The notes beneath the pieces are model-generated. The model worked only from the letters and a program-made list of their open reading frames with translations. It searched no databases and was not told where the DNA came from. A DNA stretch of 24,646 nt from an uncultured Bacteroidales bacterium (GTDB taxonomy: Bacteria; Bacteroidota; Bacteroidia; Bacteroidales; Paludibacteraceae), in contig CALDQH010000063.1 in NCBI GenBank assembly GCA_937911935.1, positions 1 to 24,646 on the forward strand, in the 5' to 3' direction. Numbering within the stretch: the stretch's first letter is position 1; every line of letters begins with the position of its first letter. This document shows positions 15,257 to 20,634 of this stretch, in pieces. The position numbers and the translations under genes are program-made.

Positions 15257-15919
15257 ATGTTTCCAAACATAGAAATCCAAACCACTGCAGACGGTAGTAG
15301 TACACTATATCGCCCCGACATGGACGAACACTACCACTCCACCAACGGAGCGGTAACCGAAGCGTTGCACGTGTACATTCAAACAGGGCTTTATGCTTTG
15401 CCCACACAACCTATTTCGGTGTTGGAAATTGGATTTGGAACAGGTCTTAATGCTATTTTAACCTGGTTAGAGGCCGAAAAAAACAAGCAACCCATTCGCT
15501 ACAAAACGGTAGAACGTTTCCCCTTATCGAACAGTATTACCCAGCAACTCAACTACCAACTACCGGCAGAAGCATCCCCTAAATTTGAGCAACTGCACGC
15601 TTGCGAGTGGAACAAAGCAGTAGCATTAAGCCCCTATTTTACCCTTCAAAAATTACACACCGACTTAACCACCCAACAGTGGCAAGAAACCTTTGATGTC
15701 ATTTATTTTGATGCGTTTGCTCCCGATAAGCAACCCGAGATGTGGACCGAAGAAATTTTTAAACGCATCTACCAAAAAACAAACCCCGGCGGTGTACTGG
15801 TTACGTACTGCGCCAAGGGTGTTATAAGAAGAATGCTACAAAGCGTAGGTTTTACTACCGAACGCCTACCCGGCCCTCCCGGAAAACGCGAAATGCTCCG
15901 TGCTAAAAGAATTGAATAA
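15257..15919 (+). CDS. mnmD: tRNA (5-methylaminomethyl-2-thiouridine)(34)-methyltransferase MnmD
   Basis: 220 aa. The Rossmann methyltransferase motif I is 'VLEIGFGTGLNAI' (about 55-67). 'YFDAFAPDKQPEMWT' supplies the acidic DAFxPxxNPxxW-type active-site motif of the MnmC/MnmD family (here K-Q-P-E-M-W), and 'GGVLVTYCAKGVIRRML' and 'GPPGKREMLRA' complete the fold. It methylates nm5s2U34 to mnm5s2U34 with S-adenosylmethionine. This is the stand-alone form without the FAD-dependent MnmC2 half, as usual outside Proteobacteria. Its substrate is thiolated by MnmA, whose gene is at 4666. It begins 12 nt after the SulP terminator T-run, so it needs its own promoter or read-through. Confidence 0.92.
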   Translation: MFPNIEIQTTADGSSTLYRPDMDEHYHSTNGAVTEALHVYIQTGLYALPTQPISVLEIGFGTGLNAILTWLEAEKNKQPIRYKTVERFPLSNSITQQLNYQLPAEASPKFEQLHACEWNKAVALSPYFTLQKLHTDLTTQQWQETFDVIYFDAFAPDKQPEMWTEEIFKRIYQKTNPGGVLVTYCAKGVIRRMLQSVGFTTERLPGPPGKREMLRAKRIE

Positions 15920-15929
15920 GATTTTTTTA

Positions 15930-15937
15930 TATCTTTG
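15930..15937 (+). promoter_or_regulatory. -7 box in the mnmD-higB gap
   Basis: TATCTTTG matches TAnnTTTG and lies just after the mnmD stop; a TTG at 15912-15914 is the nearest -33 candidate but the spacer (15 nt) is short. It would give higBA a second, longer transcript of about 160 nt leader. Confidence 0.45.
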
Positions 15938-15996
15938 CAAAGTAATCGCGTCATGTGATATACATCAACACATCATTTATCTTAATTCTTAATTAC

Positions 15997-16104
15997 ATGA
16001 AAAATTTTTCCTATTTATTTTATCTTATTGTTCATCTTATAGAAGTAAAAAAAGTACCTTCGTTGTTGTATTATCATACAACTTTTAATATCTTTGCTCT
16101 ATGA
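15997..16104 (+). CDS. Possible 35-codon leader ORF overlapping the higB start
   Basis: ATG at 15997 opens 35 codons (MKNFSYLFYLIVHLIEVKK...) with a hydrophobic N-terminal half. Its TGA overlaps the higB ATG in an ATGA, the coupling geometry used twice elsewhere in this window. Against it: the frame runs through the higBA palindrome and -7 box, no Shine-Dalgarno is seen, and no homologue is recognised. It may be chance. Confidence 0.2.
   Translation: MKNFSYLFYLIVHLIEVKKVPSLLYYHTTFNIFAL
16065..16082. promoter_or_regulatory. Palindromic operator candidate of higBA
   Basis: GTTGTAT-TATC-ATACAAC is a perfect 7-bp inverted repeat lying between a TTG at 16063-16068 (-33) and the -7 box at 16089. 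This is where a HigA-type repressor would block RNA polymerase. Confidence 0.6.
16089..16096 (+). promoter_or_regulatory. -7 box of higBA, 4 nt before the ATG
   Basis: TATCTTTG matches TAnnTTTG, with TTG at 16066-16068 spaced 20 nt upstream. Only 4 nt separate it from the higB ATG, so the transcript is probably leaderless. Confidence 0.65.
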
Positions 16105-16442
16105 AAAAGATAATCGCCTTTAAACGGTACTATACCGATTTTATGGGTGAATTATCTACCATGGAGAGAGCAAAAATAATGCGTGCATTATTATTGTTTG
16201 AAACAGAAGATAAAATTCCCCATCACTATATTAAATATTTGCGTGATGACATATATGAATTTAGGGTTACTTTTGGCAACAACGAATATAGATTGCTATT
16301 TATTTATGACAACAACACCATTGTCGTACTGCTGAATTGTTTTAAAAAGAAATCGCAAAAAACACCCCAAAAAGAGATAAACAAAGCAATACGTTTAAAA
16401 GAGGAATATTATGAACAAAAAGAACGAAATATACGATATTAG
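16101..16442 (+). CDS. higB: HigB-like type II toxin (RelE/ParE superfamily, Gp49-like)
   Basis: 113 aa. The core 'LRDDIYEFRVTFGNNEYRLLFIYDNNTIVVLLNCFKKKSQKTP', with a lysine-rich tail 'KEINKAIRLKEEY', is the hallmark of the phage-derived Gp49-like/HigB family. These toxins cut mRNA in the ribosomal A site. Basic residues R49/R55/R63 and the K-K-K-S-Q-K-T-P segment are the expected RNA-binding and active-site surface, though catalytic residues vary in this family. Toxin-first order with an XRE antitoxin immediately after is the higBA arrangement; the two genes overlap by 32 nt. The promoter carries a palindrome that fits autoregulation. Length is normal, and no frameshift is seen, so the toxin is probably intact. 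Confidence 0.9.
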   Translation: MKKIIAFKRYYTDFMGELSTMERAKIMRALLLFETEDKIPHHYIKYLRDDIYEFRVTFGNNEYRLLFIYDNNTIVVLLNCFKKKSQKTPQKEINKAIRLKEEYYEQKERNIRY

Positions 16443-16707
16443 TGCGGAATTAACCAAAGAATTTGGCGAGGTAGGAAGTAAGAAAAGAGACAATGCCATA
16501 GAAAAAGCATGGGATGAATACAATGCTCAAATATTGCTAGATGCCCGCAAAAAAGCCCATTTAACACAAGCAGAATTAGCCTCTCGTATTGGAGCTGACA
16601 AGAGCTATATATCTCGTATAGAGAGAGGAATTACCACACCCACCGTTGCAACCTTATACAAGATTGCTGCCGCCATGGGATTTAAAGTAGAATTACGTCC
16701 TATCTAA
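16411..16707 (+). CDS. higA: HigA-like antitoxin, XRE family HTH
   Basis: 98 aa. A charged N-terminal half (about 1-38), probably the part that wraps the toxin, is followed by an HTH_3 domain (about 40-95): 'ARKKAHLTQAELASRIG' with recognition helix 'KSYISRIERG' and 'TPTVATLYKIAAAMGF'. It should neutralise HigB and repress the promoter through the palindrome at 16065-16082. The ATG at 16411 lies inside higB and is preceded by GAGG at 16400-16403, one of the few Shine-Dalgarno-like sequences in the window, consistent with strong antitoxin translation. A bidirectional hairpin follows at 16710. Confidence 0.92.
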   Translation: MNKKNEIYDISAELTKEFGEVGSKKRDNAIEKAWDEYNAQILLDARKKAHLTQAELASRIGADKSYISRIERGITTPTVATLYKIAAAMGFKVELRPI

Positions 16708-16709
16708 AT

Positions 16710-16750
16710 AAAACCTCGGTCCTTTAACTTGTCTATAGGATCGAGGTTTT
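16710..16750. terminator. Bidirectional terminator between higA and queF
   Basis: AAAACCTCGGTCC (16710-16722) pairs with GGATCGAGGTTTT (16738-16750), 13 bp with one G-T, and a 15-nt loop. The ends are A/T-rich on both sides, so it can serve higBA on the plus strand and the queF operon on the minus strand. Confidence 0.75.
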
Positions 16751-16789
16751 ACTATTTTGCAGTACAAGAAATACAAGCCGAACGAAGTT

Positions 16790-17260
16790 TTATCGATTAT
16801 CAACCTTTTCGGGATTCATATCATGGTTTTGTAAGCGATACATCGCCATGATTTCGTATTTTGTACCTTCTTTACCGTAGTTGCAATAAGGGTCGATGCT
16901 GATGCCGCCACGAGGCATAAATTTACCCCACACTTCGATGTATTTAGGATCTAGCAATTTAATCAAATCCTTCATGATGATGTTCACGCAATCTTCGTGA
17001 AAATCGCCACGATTTCTAAACCCAAATAAATACAGTTTAAGCGACTTGCTTTCTACCATTTTTTTATCGGGCATATAGCTGATGTAAATGGTAGCAAAAT
17101 CGGGTTGTCCGGTAATGGGACATAAACTGGTAAATTCAGGACAGTTGAATTTTACAAAGTAGTCGTTTTCGGGATGTTTGTTCTCGAAAAATTCCAATAC
17201 CTCTGGGCAATAATCGGTTGGGTATTTGGTGTTTTTATTTCCTAATTGAGTAAGAGACAT
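16790..17260 (-). CDS. queF: NADPH-dependent 7-cyano-7-deazaguanine (preQ0) reductase
   Basis: 156 aa, the short (unimodular, YkvM-type) QueF. It reduces the nitrile preQ0 to the amine preQ1 on the way to queuosine. Seen: catalytic Cys47 in 'TSLCPITGQPD' (forms the thioimide), Asp54 as proton donor, the QueF motif E70-S-K-S-L-K and H88-E89 in 'GDFHEDCVN'. C-terminal 'PRGGISIDPYCNYG' is also typical. It follows queC with a 97-nt gap that contains dispersed repeats. The four-copy octamer tract at 17264-17295 ends 3 nt upstream of the ATG; no Shine-Dalgarno is visible. It is probably the last gene of the DUF349-rlu-queC-queF run. Confidence 0.96.
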   Translation of the reverse strand: MSLTQLGNKNTKYPTDYCPEVLEFFENKHPENDYFVKFNCPEFTSLCPITGQPDFATIYISYMPDKKMVESKSLKLYLFGFRNRGDFHEDCVNIIMKDLIKLLDPKYIEVWGKFMPRGGISIDPYCNYGKEGTKYEIMAMYRLQNHDMNPEKVDNR

Positions 17261-17263
17261 ATT

Positions 17264-17295
17264 CGGTGATTTGGTGATTCGGTGATTCGGTGAAT
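17264..17295. repeat. Four-copy octanucleotide tract in the queF leader
   Basis: CGGTGATT, TGGTGATT, CGGTGATT, CGGTGAAT in perfect 8-nt register, 3 nt from the queF start codon. It belongs to the same octamer family as 7914 and, more loosely, 2288 and 9477. Confidence 0.85.
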
Positions 17296-17341
17296 CGTTT
17301 ATTCAATGCTTCGCATTTCATCGATTTAACGTTGCGAAGCA

Positions 17342-17361
17342 ACAAATGACAAGTGACTAAC
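17342..17361 (-). repeat. 20-mer shared with the SulP terminator region
   Basis: The reverse complement of this stretch is identical to 15190-15209. It contains the queC stop codon. Next to it lie the small hairpins GTTGC-GAA-GCAAC and AATGC-TTC-GCATT, the latter also at 13302-13314. Confidence 0.7.
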
Positions 17362-18016
17362 GACTCGCAACATATTTGTTTAATCCATTGCGGCGAAGGG
17401 TGCAAGCGGGACAATGTCCACAGCCATCGCCTATTATTCCATTATAACAGGTTAAAGTTTGAGTGCGTATGTAATCAAGGCGACCCATTTGGTCTGCCAA
17501 CTCCCATGTTTGGGCTTTATCCAACCACATCAGTGGCGTATGGATAACGTATTGGTAATCCATCGATAAGTTCAAGGTTACATTCAGCGATTGGATAAAC
17601 ACGTTTCTACAATCAGGATAGCCACTGAAATCAGTTTCGCACACACCCGTTACCAAATGGCGTATATTTTTGGTTTTAGCCAAAATAGCTGCAAAAGTTA
17701 AGAACAACATATTTCTGCCTTCTACCAAACTATTAGGAGTAGTTTGACCATCAGGGATAGACTCATCAACAGGAATATCGCTTCGGGTTAACGAATTAGG
17801 TGCCAATTGGTTAAGCAGAGCCATATCCAAAACATGATGCTCCACGCCTAATTCGGCAGTAATGGCACGTGCACACTGAATTTCGGCAACATGACGTTGA
17901 CCATAATCGAACGTAACGGCTACTACGCGTTTAAACCGCTCCATAGCCCAAAAAAGACAAGTGGTAGAATCTTGTCCACCACTAAATATAACCAATGCTT
18001 CTTCGTCTTTTAACAT
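17357..18016 (-). CDS. queC: 7-cyano-7-deazaguanine (preQ0) synthase
   Basis: 219 aa from MLKDEEALVIF. An in-frame ATG at 18046 would overlap the upstream gene by 29 nt, whereas 18016 lies one base after its TAA. QueC is an ATP-dependent ligase that converts 7-carboxy-7-deazaguanine and ammonia to preQ0. Seen: PP-loop S12-G-G-Q-D-S-T, 'TFDYGQRH' (35-42), and the C-terminal zinc cluster Cys190, Cys199, Cys202, Cys205. Its product is the substrate of QueF encoded next. The final codons and TAG stop fall inside a dispersed 20-mer, so the last residues may have been set by that repeat. Confidence 0.96.
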   Translation of the reverse strand: MLKDEEALVIFSGGQDSTTCLFWAMERFKRVVAVTFDYGQRHVAEIQCARAITAELGVEHHVLDMALLNQLAPNSLTRSDIPVDESIPDGQTTPNSLVEGRNMLFLTFAAILAKTKNIRHLVTGVCETDFSGYPDCRNVFIQSLNVTLNLSMDYQYVIHTPLMWLDKAQTWELADQMGRLDYIRTQTLTCYNGIIGDGCGHCPACTLRRNGLNKYVASR

Positions 18017-18017
18017 A

Positions 18018-18926
18018 TTATTCAAAAGCACCCATTTTAAGGGCATTGATTTCTGACTCGGTTAAAAAACGCCATCTACCACGTGGCAAATTGTATTTGG
18101 TAAGACCTGCAAAATATACACGGTCTAATTTTTCGACAGTATAGCCAAGGTGTTCAAACATACGGCGCACAATGCGGTTTCTGCCCGAATGGATTTCGAT
18201 GCCTACTTCCATGCGCTTAGTATCTTTAACGTATTCTAATTCATCGGCTTGGATAAAACCGTCTTCTAAATGAATACCTTCTTTGAGTTTATCAAAATCT
18301 TCTACCGCCAAAGGTTTATCGAGCGTTACTTGGTAGATTTTCTTTTTCTCAAAACGAGGGTGCGTTAGTTTTTCGGTCATTTCGCCGTCGTTGGTAAGCA
18401 ATAACACACCTGTAGTGTTACGGTCTAAACGACCTACGGGATATACACGTTCCACACCTGCGCCACGAATTAAGTCTATCACGGTCATTCTGCCGCGTGG
18501 ATCGGATACGGTAGTAACCGTATTTTTAGGTTTGTTTAGTAGGATGTAAACCTTCTTTTCGGACTGAATAAGCTGGTTATGAAACATCACCTTATCGGTG
18601 TGTTTTACACGGGTACCTAATTCTGTAACTACTTGACCATTAACGGTTACAACGCCTGCCTGAATAAAGACATCTGCCTCACGACGCGAACATATACCCG
18701 CATTGGCTAAGCAACGATTCAAACGAATGGTACCATCGTTCTCTTCTTTTTTTACAGGTTTAGGACCCCTGTTAGGTTTTGCAAAAGGACGAGCCGACTC
18801 GTTTTTTGCATAGGGTTTAGGAGTATTTTTGGACGATGCTGCTTTTTGGAAATTCTTTTTAGGGGCGGCATCATCACGACGGCTGGGTTTTCCTTTTGCA
18901 AAGGAATCATTAGTTTTGCGCATCAT
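18018..18926 (-). CDS. Pseudouridine synthase, RsuA/RluB/RluE/RluF family
   Basis: 302 aa. Residues 1-65 are a lysine/proline-rich, low-complexity tail. An S4 RNA-binding domain covers about 67-113 ('RLNRCLANAGICSRREAD'). The catalytic domain has 'YPVGRLDRNTTGVLLLTNDG' with catalytic Asp168 and 'GRNRIVRRMFEHLGY' near the end. Members isomerise uridine to pseudouridine in 16S or 23S rRNA; an RluB-like role is most likely but the exact site cannot be read from the sequence. The start overlaps the end of the DUF349 gene by 17 nt. Two adjacent ATGs (18926, 18923) are possible. Confidence 0.92.
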   Translation of the reverse strand: MMRKTNDSFAKGKPSRRDDAAPKKNFQKAASSKNTPKPYAKNESARPFAKPNRGPKPVKKEENDGTIRLNRCLANAGICSRREADVFIQAGVVTVNGQVVTELGTRVKHTDKVMFHNQLIQSEKKVYILLNKPKNTVTTVSDPRGRMTVIDLIRGAGVERVYPVGRLDRNTTGVLLLTNDGEMTEKLTHPRFEKKKIYQVTLDKPLAVEDFDKLKEGIHLEDGFIQADELEYVKDTKRMEVGIEIHSGRNRIVRRMFEHLGYTVEKLDRVYFAGLTKYNLPRGRWRFLTESEINALKMGAFE

Positions 18927-20397
18927 TGTTAAGTTGTTTTTCTAATTCTACAATTTTTTGATATAACGATTGTTTGTCTTCTTTTAATTTTTGGATGGTT
19001 TCCTCCATTTGTGCTACCAATGGATTGGAACTTTTGGCACCTTTGGATAAGAAAGAAATGTTATTTTCGCGAGTAGCAATTTCTTGTTTAATTTTATCGT
19101 ACTGACGCATCAACTTATCGTGCTCTTTGCGTAATGAAAGCGATGATTTTGCTTCTTTGATAGCTGCCTTTCGATTTGCTTTTTCTTGCTTAAGAGCATC
19201 CTTTTTAGCATCAAAAAAGGCATCACAAGCCGTAACAAATCGTTTCCATACAGCATCCGAAGCCTTATGAGGCACCGCACCTATGGTCTTCCACTCTTTT
19301 TGCAATGCCACTAACTTTTGAGTAGTTGCATTCCAATCTGTACTATCCTTTAAAGCTTCTGCTTGTGCGCACAATTCGCGCTTTTTAGCCAAATTAGCCG
19401 ATAGCAACTCTTTGTTTTGTTTATAGAATGTACTTTTTGTTTCGAACAATGCATCGCAGGCATTTCTAAAACGTTCGTAAATAGCCACATTGTTTTTCTT
19501 GGGAGCAAAACCAATCTTCTTCCACTCTTCTTGCCACTGCAATACCTGATTGGTTATTTCATCCCATTGTTTATAACTACGCACAACCGACAAATCAATA
19601 GCCTCGATGGCTTCACAAAGAGCCTCTTTCTTGCTTAGGTTTTCTGTCTCTTGCGCTTTTCGATCTTGATAATAAGCGGCATGTTTTTTATTGATAGCAT
19701 CCGAAGCGGCTTTAAAACGTTCCCACACGATTTCGCGATACTCACGCATAACAGGACCTAATTCGCGCCATTCGTTGTGCAACACTTGCAATTTTTGAAA
19801 TGCCACATTTAAATGAGGTTCTTCTATCAATTTTTCTGCCAATTCACACAAACGTTCTTTGGCTTCTAAATTCTTTTTAAAGTCATAATCGCGCAACTCG
19901 TTGTTGATTTTTACTAAATCATAAAACTGCTCGTTGTAGGTTTGGTACGCTTTAACCAACGATGCGTATTTGCTTTGTGCCACTTCGCCTGCTTCTCGCC
20001 ATGCTTGTTGCAACTGACGCACCAAAGGAAAATTCTGTTCTACTCCATTTTCTTCGGCTTGTTCCACAATTTTTTTTAGTCTATCCAACAAGTCTTTTTT
20101 ACGCTGATAAGCTTTTTCTTGTTCTTCTTCTTTTTGTTGAATTTCGGCTGCACGTTTTGTTTTAGACTCCTCTAAAAGTTCTTTTACCACAGCTTCTTGT
20201 GGCAATTCCAAGGCAAAATCTTGTAGATCATTGCCAGCTTCTACCCACGATGCACGTGCATTTTCTACCAGTTGTTCTTTGGTCTTGTAGAATAAATTTT
20301 TTAAACGAGTTACTTCCAAACGGGCATTATTGCCTTTTATCTCTTCGGATAATTGCGCTACAATCTGTTCGATTGTCAAAGTAGTTTCCACTTCCAT
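18910..20397 (-). CDS. DUF349 domain-containing coiled-coil protein
   Basis: 495 aa, very rich in Lys, Glu and Gln and lacking a signal peptide. Four helical DUF349 repeats are visible by their core 'W-x-x-x-G': 'LQQAWREAGEV', 'LHNEWRELGPV', 'WQEEWKKIGFAP' and 'LQKEWKTIGAVP', each followed by a helix of the type 'WKRFVTACDAFFDAKK'. Residues about 400-495 form a coiled coil. The molecular role of these proteins is not established. It is the first gene of the run to queF, with a -7 box 29 nt before the ATG. The link to RNA-modification genes downstream may be only positional. Confidence 0.88.
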   Translation of the reverse strand: MEVETTLTIEQIVAQLSEEIKGNNARLEVTRLKNLFYKTKEQLVENARASWVEAGNDLQDFALELPQEAVVKELLEESKTKRAAEIQQKEEEQEKAYQRKKDLLDRLKKIVEQAEENGVEQNFPLVRQLQQAWREAGEVAQSKYASLVKAYQTYNEQFYDLVKINNELRDYDFKKNLEAKERLCELAEKLIEEPHLNVAFQKLQVLHNEWRELGPVMREYREIVWERFKAASDAINKKHAAYYQDRKAQETENLSKKEALCEAIEAIDLSVVRSYKQWDEITNQVLQWQEEWKKIGFAPKKNNVAIYERFRNACDALFETKSTFYKQNKELLSANLAKKRELCAQAEALKDSTDWNATTQKLVALQKEWKTIGAVPHKASDAVWKRFVTACDAFFDAKKDALKQEKANRKAAIKEAKSSLSLRKEHDKLMRQYDKIKQEIATRENNISFLSKGAKSSNPLVAQMEETIQKLKEDKQSLYQKIVELEKQLNNDAQN

Positions 20398-20426
20398 GTT
20401 TTGCAGTTTATTTCGGTTGCACCATG

Positions 20427-20434
20427 CAAATATA
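20427..20434 (-). promoter_or_regulatory. -7 box of the DUF349-rlu-queC-queF run
   Basis: TATATTTG on the minus strand matches TAnnTTTG and lies 29 nt before the DUF349 ATG. No clear -33 element. The rest of the 237-nt gap 20398-20634 holds the thrA upstream region, where I see no good -7 box, only a chance-sized ORF (20494-20619). Confidence 0.6.
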
Positions 20435-20634
20435 CAATTTTCATTGAGAATTCAGCCATGTTTTGATAAAATTATTGGCGATACAGCGTACCAATGAGCA
20501 GTTTCGTACAACAAGCACTAAGCTACATAGGGCATTCGATAATTTTACCCTTAATTATTTCGGTAATCCACAAAAAATGCGTAATATTGTGCTCATTTTG
20601 CAATAGTGCATTCGATTAAATCAATTAAAAGACA

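Noticed and set aside
17261..17356. preQ1 riboswitch before queF
   Set aside because: The leader is filled by the octamer tract and short hairpins; I see no preQ1-I or -II pseudoknot pattern.
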